Shown: positions 41,409 to 50,614, counted from the stretch's first letter. The stretch: 64,000 nucleotides of DNA from Polynucleobacter sp. 86C-FISCH (GCF_018882415.1 NZ_JACVOL010000001.1:332156-396155); one strand, 5' to 3'. Numbers and translations: made by a program. Notes: generated from the sequence alone by a model not told the origin.

Positions 41409-41984
41409 ATGGCTAAACAAGCAAAAACACTAAACGAACAAGAACTGCGCAAGGTATTAGATTACATATCTACACGAAAGCACGCCGCACGCAATAGAGC
41501 TTTACTAATGACTACTTTTTTGTCTGGTATGCGTGTTGGCGAAGTCGCCTCGCTAAGGTTTAATGATGTAGTAGACAGCGAAGGCATTGTACGCAACGAA
41601 ATACGGCTAACGCCAGCGATGACTAAAGGTCAATTTGCGCGAGTTGTATTTGTAAATGAGAGATTGCGTAAGGAGCTTGACAAGTACATACGCTTCTACT
41701 GCCCTGTAGATAAGACTATGAAGTTTTTTTACAGCCAAAAAAAGGATAGCGATGGCTTTAATGCCAATACACTAACTCAACACTTCCACTTCCTTTACAA
41801 GCGTGCTGGCATTGATGGCGCGAGTTCGCATTCAGGTCGTCGTAGCTTTATTACCAACCTTGCCAGCAAAGGTGTTAGCGTGCGAGTACTAATGAGCTTA
41901 GCTGGACATCGCAGCATTAGCACTACGCAGGCTTACATAGACATCAATGACAATATGTTGCGAAGTGCTGTAGAGCTTGCTTAA
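41409..41984 (+). CDS. Compact tyrosine recombinase
   Basis: The frame starts at TTG 41316, but ATG 41409 (MAKQAKTLNEQELRKVLDYI) matches the start of short recombinases of this kind and has GGGA upstream; both are possible. With it the protein has 191 residues: only the catalytic domain, without an N-terminal core-binding domain. Catalytic residues are in FLSGMRVGEVASLRF, SSHSGRRSFITNLA and SLAGHRSISTTQAYID. It is a second recombinase in the same element, perhaps for resolution of multimers. Confidence 0.8.
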   Translation: MAKQAKTLNEQELRKVLDYISTRKHAARNRALLMTTFLSGMRVGEVASLRFNDVVDSEGIVRNEIRLTPAMTKGQFARVVFVNERLRKELDKYIRFYCPVDKTMKFFYSQKKDSDGFNANTLTQHFHFLYKRAGIDGASSHSGRRSFITNLASKGVSVRVLMSLAGHRSISTTQAYIDINDNMLRSAVELA

Positions 41985-42838
41985 ACAGCATTAGCCTTCT
42001 CTTCATCAGCCTTACGCACCTGTTGAATTAAGTGCTTTAGATTAGGGTTAGGCACAATTGATGGCGAAGCTCTAAACATAACAGCTAAATCCAACACCCT
42101 TCGCCTCCACCAATCAGTTCTACTCGCCTCATACCAAGTTTTGTAATCTAATTCGTCACGCATTGGAGGGATTTTGTATTTGCTTAAAGCCGTTTGATTA
42201 GTAATCAGTCCTTTTGCGAGCAACTCAAAGTATCCAGCATAGTGATGGTGAGGACGAGACTGTAGACCATAAGACTTAGCAATGCTGTTATTCATATTGA
42301 AAGTTTGTAGATTTGGCGCCAAAAAGAAAAGGATGCGTGACGCCAAGCTCAGCCTGTTGTCTTTTGGATTCACCACGAACCCTTTGCTTAAGGCTTCCAA
42401 GCATTTAACAGCATCCTTGTAAGAGCTTACTCGTGTTGGATTCTTTTGCGCCTTTAGGAATATTGGATAAACATCAGAGTAAATCGCATTGATTCCTTTG
42501 CGAAAATCCATCCCAGCAATACCTCTAAACAGCATCTTTATTCCACAAGCCAATATTAGGTCTCGCACATCAGCCAAAAAAATATCTGGATTAGGCTTCT
42601 TTTTTGTTTGATGATATTCATAGAAGTAAGGGGCAAATCTACTCATTAAATTAGCGTCACTTATCTTCTGTATTGCGCCAGTCTCATAATTTATTCCATA
42701 CCAAATTGCTACAGCACAAAGATTTGCTACATCCAACTCTCTCTTTGTAAATTTAGGTATGGGAGCGCGAGATAATTTAGGTGCTGGCATTGCTGATTTC
42801 CTAGAATCAAATATGTTAGGCAATACTCTAATAGACAC
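41981..42838 (-). CDS. Hypothetical 285-residue protein
   Basis: I do not recognise this protein. It is globular with no membrane segments. Features include KRELDVANLCAVAIWYGINY, SLASRILFFLAPNLQTFNMN and TWYEASRTDWWRRRVLDLAV. Its end overlaps the compact recombinase by 4 nt in convergent orientation. On a small mobile element it could be a defence or regulatory gene, but no motif supports that. Confidence 0.6.
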   Translation of the reverse strand: MSIRVLPNIFDSRKSAMPAPKLSRAPIPKFTKRELDVANLCAVAIWYGINYETGAIQKISDANLMSRFAPYFYEYHQTKKKPNPDIFLADVRDLILACGIKMLFRGIAGMDFRKGINAIYSDVYPIFLKAQKNPTRVSSYKDAVKCLEALSKGFVVNPKDNRLSLASRILFFLAPNLQTFNMNNSIAKSYGLQSRPHHHYAGYFELLAKGLITNQTALSKYKIPPMRDELDYKTWYEASRTDWWRRRVLDLAVMFRASPSIVPNPNLKHLIQQVRKADEEKANAV

Positions 42839-42888
42839 ATCGCGGTGTCAATCAGTTATTTGCCTAACACCAATATCAACTACTAATC

Positions 42889-43278
42889 TCAATGGTGATA
42901 GCGATATTCCTGCGTCTTACCGCCATATCCATAAGCAGCAGCTCTTACATCTGCTACATAGACATAACTCTCCTCGTGTAAGTCGCCCAGTATTCTCGCA
43001 AATCCCTCAAATGCCTCTTTTATGTACTGCGCCTTCTCATCCTTTGTATTTGTCTCATCAGTCACCTTAATATCAAAGTAGAAGCTATTTTTGTTTTGCT
43101 CGCTTAGGAGTCTACCCCCTACCATCCAGCTATCCCTATCCACATAATCAATAGCAATAGCAGTAACCTCCCTCTTCTTCTTTAATATCCGTGTCGTAAT
43201 ATCCAATAGCAAATCTGTTATTTGCTTTGTCATCTCCGCGCTCTTAGTGCCGCTTACCTTTACATTTAATATTGGCAT
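42889..43278 (-). CDS. Tautomerase-family (4-oxalocrotonate tautomerase-like) protein
   Basis: ATG 43278 has AAGGAG seven bases upstream. The protein then begins MPILNVKVSG, giving the catalytic N-terminal Pro after Met removal. At 129 residues it has the length of two fused tautomerase units, with only the first Pro. Substrate is unknown. The longer frame from a TTG at 43302 is an artefact of the operator. It is probably under MarR control through the 22-bp repeat. Confidence 0.75.
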   Translation of the reverse strand: MPILNVKVSGTKSAEMTKQITDLLLDITTRILKKKREVTAIAIDYVDRDSWMVGGRLLSEQNKNSFYFDIKVTDETNTKDEKAQYIKEAFEGFARILGDLHEESYVYVADVRAAAYGYGGKTQEYRYHH

Positions 43279-43290
43279 TTTGCTCTCCTT

Positions 43291-43312
43291 ATTAGTACGC
43301 AATACAACTATT
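43291..43312. promoter_or_regulatory. MarR operator copy, tautomerase promoter
   Basis: This 22-bp block (ATTAGTACGCAATACAAC and TATT) is identical to 43758-43779. The near-dyad ATTAGT/ACTATT suggests a MarR dimer site. It lies 12 bp before the tautomerase start. Confidence 0.65.
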
Positions 43313-43325
43313 TGGTTAAAAAAAA

Positions 43326-43757
43326 CTACAGTGACTCGCTTACTGCCTTTACCTCTCCAACTACCTTCTCAAATACATCATTGCCAAGTACTTTACGCAT
43401 ACGCTTAGTGACTGCCGCACTCGCATCATTTATCCCATCCTTAACCTTTACTGCTTTAGGCGTAGGATGATATTCAGTCTCTCGTCCATCTTTAAGGGAT
43501 GTCACTCTCTTAATGTAGCCAAGCTTAAGCAAGCCCTCTAATGTCCGTGTCGCAGTAGAGCGAGTGATATTCATCTCATTAGCCAACTCACTCTGTAAAG
43601 ACGCTGGCTTTTGTAAGATAACTCGCAACATAAATGCCTGCGGTGGCGTTAGCTCAAAGGGCTTAAATGCTGTACTCCATTCGCGCTCTAACTTACGAGC
43701 TAACGAAGTGGTATTGAAATAAAGGCATTGCTCAAACATGTAGATAGTGTAATACAT
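43326..43757 (-). CDS. MarR-family regulator
   Basis: The winged helix is seen in FELTPPQAFMLRVILQKPAS, SELANEMNITRSTATRTLEG and LLKLGYIKRVTSLKDGRETE. The ATG at 43757 directly follows the second operator copy; an ATG at 43739 is also possible. The gene lies upstream of the tautomerase gene in the same orientation, and both are preceded by the same 22-bp block. Autoregulation and control of the neighbour by a small aromatic or phenolic ligand is the likely logic. Confidence 0.8.
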   Translation of the reverse strand: MYYTIYMFEQCLYFNTTSLARKLEREWSTAFKPFELTPPQAFMLRVILQKPASLQSELANEMNITRSTATRTLEGLLKLGYIKRVTSLKDGRETEYHPTPKAVKVKDGINDASAAVTKRMRKVLGNDVFEKVVGEVKAVSESL

Positions 43758-43779
43758 ATTAGTACGCAATACAACTATT
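43758..43779. promoter_or_regulatory. MarR operator copy, own promoter
   Basis: Exact 22-bp copy of 43291-43312, touching the marR start codon. Confidence 0.65.
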
Positions 43780-43888
43780 ATTAAAGAGTAGTATCAAAAT
43801 AACTAATAAAACAAGACTTTAACTACACACTTTGATACACACATTTATTTTAGTATTGATTTAACAAGGATTTATTAGTGTATTTTTT

Positions 43889-43933
43889 CTTTTAATCCGT
43901 TGGTCGCGAGTTCGAATCTCGCCCGACCCACCA
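43889..43933 (+). repeat. att copy R2: 3' half of tRNA-Lys
   Basis: Identical to R1 over 45 bp, and the right boundary of the 6.4-kb element. A spurious minus-strand ORF across it (43892-44095) is the usual false translation of a tRNA 3' end. Confidence 0.85.
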
Positions 43934-43940
43934 GTTATAC

Positions 43941-43970
43941 AAAAGCCACCTTCGGGTGGCTTTTTCTTTT
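43941..43970 (+). terminator. Terminator after att R2
   Basis: AAAAGCCACC-ttc-GGGTGGCTTTTTCTTTT, 8 bp after the CCA. Relatives of this stretch follow R5 and R6, so the repeat unit includes the tRNA terminator. Confidence 0.75.
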
Positions 43971-44140
43971 GCTGAAATCAATGTGGTGACTGTTAGGAGC
44001 AATGCGGAACTGAATGGACGTTTCGAGTGGGGATGGTCTACGCTGGGTGACCGTGAGCATCTCAATACGTGACAGTTTATCGGGTTAACCGACAAAATAA
44101 AACCACCCGGAGGTGGCTTTATAAAATCAATAACTAGGTC

Positions 44141-45268
44141 TTACTTATAAAAGAGGGTATAGGGGTCAGCCGTACCCTTGTCTATGTCGGCAATTGGGAA
44201 TGTTTTTACTGCAGTAAGACCCTTTAATTTATTCATATCAACGATAGACCAGTTGAGAGCATCGATAGTTCTGACGTAAAAGCGTCCCCTCGCTAAATCT
44301 GTCATCAACATGTAGCGAGAAGACTCGCTTGAAAGGGATTTAGTTCTAGGACCATCACCTACTCCACCGGCACCGTCAACGGTCAAGTCATAAGGCCTAT
44401 CAAAGTTATTCATAATGTGGCCCAAAGTTACAACTGCATCATCGGGAGTTTTTGCCTTGCGTACATAATTGGCATAAAACGCAGCCTTCACAAATCTACC
44501 TTGTGATGTCTGAGCAGAAGGCAGTCCAGCCAAAGCAATTCCAGCATCTTCAGTAGCAAGCTTCAGTTTGCCAAGCTGACCTGTATTTTTATCTTTGTTT
44601 GTAAAGGTGTAGTTATTGAGGTTAGATAAATGCCAGGGAAATTCAGGGCCGTTTGTCATTACGTTTACTGGGTTGTCGTAAACATTCATTTTTCCGTTTT
44701 GAAACTCCAACACTATCCCGTTACCTGATTTATCCCAAAACGCATAATGCATCGGGGAAGTCACATTACCCATTACCGGAATCAGTGGAAGCCAAATCTG
44801 AGTATCGCCACTAAGCAAAGCTGTTTTTACTTCAGCTGTAGTTTTAAAATTACCCAAAATCCATGTGCCTAAATCAACAACCGCCATTACCTTGGAGTTG
44901 TCATTGCCTACAGCCGGCCCGGATGAGTTATTCAATGCCTGAATTGACATGGTAAGACCTTGATCATTAATGGCATCTAGGAATAATGGCCGAGTTACGC
45001 CCGGCAACACCTCAAGAGTAATACCGAGAATTGGATGCTTTGTTTCAAATACTTTTCCTTTAGCGCCACTTGGCGTGAAAGATTCAATTTTTCCGCCGGC
45101 CGGAAGATAAGTCAGCATAGCTGGGGTATCGACTGAAAATTCCCAACCCCTTCCCTTATAAGCATTGCCTTTAGCATCAGTGATCACCAGAGAGGTGCAA
45201 GCAATAGAATTCCCAATTGAGGAAAGGATCAAGGTGGAAGACATTAAAAAGCTGAGAATTTTTTTCAT
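44141..45268 (-). CDS. Secreted linear amide hydrolase (choloylglycine hydrolase-like), paralogue 1
   Basis: This 375-residue Ntn hydrolase has a signal peptide (MKKILSFLMSSTLILSSIGN) cut before CTSLVITDAKGNAYKGRGWE, so the mature protein starts with the nucleophile Cys. RGWEFS carries the conserved Arg; further family segments are LFLDAINDQGLTMSIQALNN and NVMTNGPEFPWHLSNLNNYT. Penicillin V acylases and bile salt hydrolases belong here, and some relatives cleave acyl-homoserine lactones. Two close paralogues follow. Substrate is unknown. Confidence 0.82.
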   Translation of the reverse strand: MKKILSFLMSSTLILSSIGNSIACTSLVITDAKGNAYKGRGWEFSVDTPAMLTYLPAGGKIESFTPSGAKGKVFETKHPILGITLEVLPGVTRPLFLDAINDQGLTMSIQALNNSSGPAVGNDNSKVMAVVDLGTWILGNFKTTAEVKTALLSGDTQIWLPLIPVMGNVTSPMHYAFWDKSGNGIVLEFQNGKMNVYDNPVNVMTNGPEFPWHLSNLNNYTFTNKDKNTGQLGKLKLATEDAGIALAGLPSAQTSQGRFVKAAFYANYVRKAKTPDDAVVTLGHIMNNFDRPYDLTVDGAGGVGDGPRTKSLSSESSRYMLMTDLARGRFYVRTIDALNWSIVDMNKLKGLTAVKTFPIADIDKGTADPYTLFYK

Positions 45269-45310
45269 GAAGTATGCAATATTTAATTTAGCGGGCTATT
45301 CGGATGATTC

Positions 45311-46438
45311 TTATTTATAAAACAGCGTGTAAGGATCGGCTCCAGCCTTATTTACTTCAGTGGCGAGAACTGATTTCATTGCAGTGACATTATTTAATTT
45401 ATTCATGTCTATTACAGACCAATTGAGTGCACCGATACTTCTGAGATAAAAGAGATTTCTCGATAGATCGTTCATCACGGTGTAGTAAGTAACCTCACTC
45501 GAGACGGAGTTGGTTCTGGGGCCATCGCCCACTCCACCGGCACCGTCAACGGTCAAGTCATAAGGCCTATCAAAGTTATTCATGATGTGGCCCAAGGTCA
45601 CGATTGCCCCATCTGGTGTATTGGCCTTACGAACATAGTTCGTATAAAAAGCGCCCTTTACAAACCGCCCAGGGGCAGTTTCCGCACCTGGCAGTCCAGC
45701 CAAAGCAATACCAGCATCTTCGGTTGCTAGCTTTAAGCTTCCTAATTGACCGGTATTTTTATCTTTGTTTGTGAAAGTGTAGTTATTGAGGTTGGTTAAA
45801 TGCCATGGAAACTCGGGCGTATTTGTCATCACATTGACAGGATTGTCATAAACGTTCTTCTTGCCGTTTTGAAATTCAACCACGATGCCGGCGCCAGTTT
45901 TATCCCAAATTGCATAGTGGAAAGGTAGCGAACTACCCCCCATTGCCGCAATTTTTGGCAGCCAAAACTGTGTGTCCTCACTCAGCAAAGCGGCTTTTGC
46001 TTGCGTAACATCTTTAAAACTACCCAAGATCCATACACCCAAGTCAACTGCCGACAATATTTTGGACTTGTCATTCCCCAAAGGTGGCGCAGATGAACCA
46101 TTGAATCCATTAGCAGAAAATGTAAGGCCTTGATCATTCGATGCATCATCAAAAAATGGTAGCGCCGCACCCGGCATCATTGCAAGCGTTAATCCAAGAA
46201 TTGGGTATTTTGTTTCGAAGACTTTTCCTTTGGCTCCGCTTGGTGTTAATGACTCAATCTTTTTGCCAGCAGGAAGATAAGTGACCATCGCCGGAGTTGG
46301 CGCTGAAAATTCCCAAGTCCTCCCTTTATAGGCATTGCCTTTCGTATCAGTTATCAATAAAGCAGTACAAGCAAAAGCATTACCGACTGAAGAGATAATG
46401 AGAGCGGAGGATACTAAAAAACTGAGAATTTTATTCAT
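45311..46438 (-). CDS. Secreted linear amide hydrolase, paralogue 2
   Basis: ATG 46438 starts a signal peptide (MNKILSFLVSSALIISSVGN) nearly the same as in paralogue 1; the frame opens at 46567 without support. The mature protein begins CTALLITDTKGNAYKGRTWE. The sequence NFDRPYDLTVDGAGGVGDGP is identical to that of paralogue 1, showing recent tandem duplication. It lies 42 bp upstream of that gene on the same strand. Confidence 0.82.
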   Translation of the reverse strand: MNKILSFLVSSALIISSVGNAFACTALLITDTKGNAYKGRTWEFSAPTPAMVTYLPAGKKIESLTPSGAKGKVFETKYPILGLTLAMMPGAALPFFDDASNDQGLTFSANGFNGSSAPPLGNDKSKILSAVDLGVWILGSFKDVTQAKAALLSEDTQFWLPKIAAMGGSSLPFHYAIWDKTGAGIVVEFQNGKKNVYDNPVNVMTNTPEFPWHLTNLNNYTFTNKDKNTGQLGSLKLATEDAGIALAGLPGAETAPGRFVKGAFYTNYVRKANTPDGAIVTLGHIMNNFDRPYDLTVDGAGGVGDGPRTNSVSSEVTYYTVMNDLSRNLFYLRSIGALNWSVIDMNKLNNVTAMKSVLATEVNKAGADPYTLFYK

Positions 46439-46765
46439 GATTGGGGGATTTGATTTAACTCGAAAAACTATAACAGATGCTAATTTCAAAGGTTTTCGAA
46501 AATATGCGGCTGTGATCAGAAAGCCACCTTCTGTGGGCCAATTTGAGCCGTTTAACCTAAAAGCCACAAATAATCATAATTATCGAATCGCAAGCAACTG
46601 AACAGTACTTATAGGGCAATAAGTCATCTTTTTAAGCCTTAATTTGTATATTATTGGACAAAGCTTTATCAGATAATTAACTTTTGTCTTACTTGTTTGT
46701 CGTTAAAAGCCTGATATTCAGCCCTATTAATAAATCCCAAAAATGATCCAGAAAGAAAATTTTTC
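46439..46765. other. Divergent promoter region of the amide hydrolase genes
   Basis: No gene is supported in this AT-rich 327-bp stretch between paralogues 2 and 3. It must hold promoters in both directions. I saw no clear operator or strong hairpin. Confidence 0.4.
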
Positions 46766-47911
46766 GTGAATATTTTCAAAAAAACACTTAGTCTGTTCAC
46801 GGCTACATCTTTGATGGCAGCTTCCATTGGCAATGCCATAGCTTGTACATCTCTTGTCATCACCGACACAAATGGCAACGTGTATCACGGACGTACACTT
46901 GAAAACTCTGCGCGGCCACCAGCATTGCTGACTTATATGCCTGCAGGTACAAAAATTGAGTCAACAACCCCTGCGGGTCAGCAAGGCATGACCTTTAATA
47001 CAAAATATGCATTTATTGGTGCAGGCAGCTCTAAAGGCTATGGTGTTAAGCAGCAGCTATTTCTAGATGGTCTTAATGACCAAGGCCTCAGCTTATCTGG
47101 TAACGAGATAACCCCAACCACCTCGATGACTTTGGGGTCAGATAACTCGAAGATTCTTTCTGGCCAACTTTTTAGCACTTGGGTGCTTGGAAACTTTAAA
47201 ACGGTTGATGAAGTTAGGAAAGTTTTATCTAGTGGTGCCGTACAGGTCTGGTTGCCCGATGTTAAATTATTTGATAACCTTCCCGTCCCACTTCACTATG
47301 CAATTCACGATAAAAGTGGCGGCGCAATTGTGATTGAATTTACAAATGGCTTGGCCAATATCTATGACAACCCTGTTGGCGTTTTAACTAATGGACCTCA
47401 TTTTCCATGGCATCTCGAAAACCTAAACAACTATACATTTAATAATGTTGACAAAAACACGGGGCAGTTGGGGAAGCTAAAATTAGCCACAGCGGATTCC
47501 GGTAATGCAATAGCAGGCCTTTCTGCTGCGAATACCTCACAGGGACGTTTTGTTAAGGCCGCTTTTTACGCAAACTATGTAACAAAAGGCACGACACCGG
47601 ATCAGGCCATCAATCAACTTGGCCATATTATGAATAATTTTGATCGTCCTGACGGTCTTACCATTGATGCCGCAGGCAGCAAAGGCGATGGCGGTGCTAG
47701 TACTACTAAATCTTCAAGTGAAGTTTCCGATTTCACTGTAATGAAAGATCTTTCACGTGGTAAATATTACATACGTAGTATCAACAATTCTCTCAATTGG
47801 GCTGTAGTTGATCTGGCTGCATTGAAGGATGTAAAAGAGGTTAAGGCGCTCCAGGCGTATGGAATAAATAATGCCGGCGCTCAGGATTTATCTTCTTCAT
47901 TTTTAAAGTAA
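46766..47911 (+). CDS. Secreted linear amide hydrolase, paralogue 3
   Basis: This 381-residue protein starts at GTG 46766 with a signal peptide (FKKTLSLFTATSLMAASIGN). The mature start is CTSLVITDTNGNVYHGRTLE, again with Cys1. It is more diverged than the two tandem copies but shares PHFPWHLENLNNYTFNNVDK. It is divergent from them. The GTG start is chosen because it begins the signal peptide; no ATG is available until residue 17. Confidence 0.82.
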   Translation: MNIFKKTLSLFTATSLMAASIGNAIACTSLVITDTNGNVYHGRTLENSARPPALLTYMPAGTKIESTTPAGQQGMTFNTKYAFIGAGSSKGYGVKQQLFLDGLNDQGLSLSGNEITPTTSMTLGSDNSKILSGQLFSTWVLGNFKTVDEVRKVLSSGAVQVWLPDVKLFDNLPVPLHYAIHDKSGGAIVIEFTNGLANIYDNPVGVLTNGPHFPWHLENLNNYTFNNVDKNTGQLGKLKLATADSGNAIAGLSAANTSQGRFVKAAFYANYVTKGTTPDQAINQLGHIMNNFDRPDGLTIDAAGSKGDGGASTTKSSSEVSDFTVMKDLSRGKYYIRSINNSLNWAVVDLAALKDVKEVKALQAYGINNAGAQDLSSSFLK

Positions 47912-47930
47912 TCCAAATTCAGGAGTCTTA

Positions 47931-47958
47931 ATAAAACCCGCTACGGCGGGTTTTATTT
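47931..47958 (+). terminator. Terminator after paralogue 3
   Basis: AAAACCCGC-tac-GGCGGGTTTTATTTT, 20 bp after the stop. Confidence 0.75.
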
Positions 47959-48034
47959 TGCCCGCAAAATCTGGGGCAAATTTTGCAATGCTAATATGAC
48001 ACCTTGAGCAACCCATCGCAAACTGGACCTGACA

Positions 48035-48985
48035 ATGCCTCTAAACAACCCCCTACGCCGTTTAAATGCCAACCTGGTGCGAGGTGTTTATTTAACAATT
48101 GCAACCCTTCTAATCTCGCTTGGTCATAGCTTTTCAGCGCAAGCTCAAGAAAAGCCTGAAATTAAATACGCTTCTGTGAATGGCGTGAAGCTCGCCTATT
48201 ACCTCAAAGGTAAAGGCGACCCAATGATTATGATTATGGGTTATGCTGGCACCTTGAGTGCATGGGATCCTGCTCTTCTTGAAGAGCTGGCAAAGAATAA
48301 CCAACTCATTATTTTTGATAATCGTGGTGCTGGACTATCCACCGATACCAAAGAAAACAATACAACTATTCCGCAAATGGCAGATGATGCTGCGGCCCTA
48401 GTCAAATCATTAGGCTTTAAAAAGGTAAACGTATTCTCATGGTCCATGGGTGCTCGAGTTGGACAACAGCTTGTAATCAGACATCCAGATCTGGTTAGCA
48501 AAGCTATTCTGTGCGCTCCTAACCCAGGTGGAAAATATCAGATCGCCATTAATAAAAAAGTTGGAGAAGAGTTAAATAACCCTAGCTTGTCACCTATGGA
48601 GAATTTTGAGTTGTTATTCCCAATGACACCACAAGGCAAAGCAGCTGCTAAGGTTGTATATGAAAGATTTATGGCAGCAAAGGCTGCAGGAACTATCCCT
48701 GATGATTTTGTAGTATCTAAGGAAACAAAGGCTCGCCAAGTTCGAGCTCGTATCACCCTTTGGGATGCCGACAATCAGAATTACCTTGATTTAAAGAAAA
48801 TTAAAATTCCCGTGTTAGTTGCCGATGGTCGTGAAGATATCATCGACAATCCACAGAACTCTGTCGTCATCGCCAGCCAAATTCCTTTTGCTTGGTTGGC
48901 GTTTTATGAAGGAGGACATGCCTTCTTATTCCAGAGTTACAAGAAGCTTACTGAAACCGTGAATGTCTTCCTGCAAAAAGACTAA
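48035..48985 (+). CDS. Secreted alpha/beta hydrolase
   Basis: This 316-residue protein has a signal peptide (VYLTIATLLISLGHSFSAQA). The oxyanion region is MIMIMGYAGTLSAWDPALLE and the nucleophile elbow is VNVFSWSMGARVGQQ (SxSxG). LVADGREDIIDNPQNS gives the acid and FYEGGHAFLFQSY the His. Exported alpha/beta hydrolases of this kind cleave esters, lactones or amides. It lies in the same island block as the three amide hydrolases. Confidence 0.85.
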   Translation: MPLNNPLRRLNANLVRGVYLTIATLLISLGHSFSAQAQEKPEIKYASVNGVKLAYYLKGKGDPMIMIMGYAGTLSAWDPALLEELAKNNQLIIFDNRGAGLSTDTKENNTTIPQMADDAAALVKSLGFKKVNVFSWSMGARVGQQLVIRHPDLVSKAILCAPNPGGKYQIAINKKVGEELNNPSLSPMENFELLFPMTPQGKAAAKVVYERFMAAKAAGTIPDDFVVSKETKARQVRARITLWDADNQNYLDLKKIKIPVLVADGREDIIDNPQNSVVIASQIPFAWLAFYEGGHAFLFQSYKKLTETVNVFLQKD

Positions 48986-49016
48986 CCAGCCCGCTCTATC
49001 TGAATCGATCTAACAT

Positions 49017-49061
49017 CTTTAGACCCGTTGGTCGCGAGTTCGAACCTCGCCCGACCCACTA
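49017..49061 (+). repeat. att-like copy R3 of the tRNA-Lys 3' half
   Basis: By my alignment 40 of 45 positions match R1. The T arm is intact (GCGAG-ttcgaac-CTCGC), but the anticodon region reads CTTTAGACCC. No tRNA 5' half is present. Confidence 0.75.
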
Positions 49062-49070
49062 AGATGTACT

Positions 49071-49095
49071 AAGCCTCGCATCGCGGGGCTTTTTT
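49071..49095 (+). terminator. Terminator after R3
   Basis: AAGCCTCGC-atc-GCGGGGCTTTTTT, 9 bp after the R3 copy. Confidence 0.75.
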
Positions 49096-49124
49096 ACGCC
49101 CCTTATCTATGAGATCATATTCGC

Positions 49125-50531
49125 ATGACTAGCGAACTATATGACTTCTTTCTCGCAAGAAATCCAAGCCTTCAAGAGCGACTCGATATTGGAAAATCGA
49201 TTCGCAAGAAAATTGATCGATCCTCAATTGGCGAATTTACTGTAGAAAGTAAGTGCCAAGGACCAATTGAGATTTTGCTTTCTCAAGCAAAAACCAGAAT
49301 CCCAGAATATGTTCCAATTCGTCATGCTCGAATGGCCATCGATCCATTTGCCTTTTTTAGAGGCGGCGCTGCATGTATGGCTCAAGACTTAGCTAAGCTA
49401 CCAAGCCCTTCTATTGAGGTTCAATTATGCGGGGATATGCACGTTAGCAATTTTGGATTCTTCTCCACTACCGAGCACCAACTAGTCTTTGGAATCAATG
49501 ATTTCGATGAAACCTTGCCTGGTAACTTTGACTGGGATTTAAAACGTCTTGCTGCCAGCGCTATGATTGCATCCCAATTACTTGGTCAAGATCAGACCTA
49601 TGGTGAAGAAATTGTGCGGCATATCTCCAGGTCATATCGAAATAACCTGCGCCAATATGCTTCAGTCCCTTATATCGACCTGAAGCGTACCTATATTGAT
49701 GAAAAATCACTAAAAAGTATTGCGGCGAAAATTGCAGCGCCAGTAAGCCAAAAATATTTAGAAAGATTATTAGATAAAGCGCGGAAAAATAGCGGTCACG
49801 GTATTCTCGGGAAATTAACAGAGGAAACTGAGGCAGGAATTCGACTTATTAACAACCCCCCGCTCATGGAGCACCCGCAATTTTCATTTCACGGAATAAG
49901 AATTACAGAGTTAAATGATGAGGGCCTTAATTCCTACATTCAGTCTCTTGCACCTGATCGCAAGCATTTATTAGCGCGGTATAAATGGATTGATTGGGCC
50001 AGAAAAGTTGTTGGAGTTGGCAGCGTGGGGACTGGTTGCTGGGTAATGTATTTTGAGGGACTTGATAACAATGATCCGCTTTTCCTGCAAACAAAGCAGG
50101 CTCAAAAATCTGTACTGGCACCCTTTTTTCCAAATTCGAGTTTTAAGTCGGAAGGGGAGCGCGTTGTTCATGGGCAATGCTTAATTCAAGGGGCCCCTGA
50201 TCTCTTTTTGGGTTTTGGCAAATCAGCAGAATCGGATTTCTATGTGCGGCAGTTGCGAGATATGAAGGGTGGAATTTCAGTTGGGGGAGACGGTATCAAT
50301 ACCAAAGTATTCCCTGATTTTGCCAGGCTCTTTGGCTGGGCGCTAGCCAATGCTCATGCTCGTTCAGGAGATCCTGCCGTTCTTACTGGCTACTGTGGAA
50401 AAAGTGAAGCGCTAGATGATGCTCTAGTAAAGTTCGCGATTGCTTACAGCAAGCAAAATGAAGCTGACTATGCCACATTTTTAAAAGCGGTTAAATCGGG
50501 TAAGATTCCCTGCGCAACTGACAATTTCTAA
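49125..50531 (+). CDS. DUF2252 protein
   Basis: This 468-residue protein has MAIDPFAFFRGGAACMAQDL, VQLCGDMHVSNFGFFSTTE and LVFGINDFDETLPGNFDWDL, the defining parts of DUF2252. The fold is related to aminoglycoside/choline kinases, with the HVSNFG and NDFDE segments as likely catalytic and metal-binding parts. The substrate is unknown. It is the only gene in the block between R3 and R4. Confidence 0.85.
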   Translation: MTSELYDFFLARNPSLQERLDIGKSIRKKIDRSSIGEFTVESKCQGPIEILLSQAKTRIPEYVPIRHARMAIDPFAFFRGGAACMAQDLAKLPSPSIEVQLCGDMHVSNFGFFSTTEHQLVFGINDFDETLPGNFDWDLKRLAASAMIASQLLGQDQTYGEEIVRHISRSYRNNLRQYASVPYIDLKRTYIDEKSLKSIAAKIAAPVSQKYLERLLDKARKNSGHGILGKLTEETEAGIRLINNPPLMEHPQFSFHGIRITELNDEGLNSYIQSLAPDRKHLLARYKWIDWARKVVGVGSVGTGCWVMYFEGLDNNDPLFLQTKQAQKSVLAPFFPNSSFKSEGERVVHGQCLIQGAPDLFLGFGKSAESDFYVRQLRDMKGGISVGGDGINTKVFPDFARLFGWALANAHARSGDPAVLTGYCGKSEALDDALVKFAIAYSKQNEADYATFLKAVKSGKIPCATDNF

Positions 50532-50614
50532 ATTCTATTACGCACAAAATCGCACATACGCATTCAGAGCTTATCAATAATTGATTGGTCTGTATTTTTA
50601 AAGAAGTTTGATTT

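Noticed and set aside
43892..44095. A 67-residue minus-strand ORF ending VGRDSNSRPTD
   Set aside because: It is the familiar false translation across a tRNA 3' end (R2) and has no ribosome site or family support.
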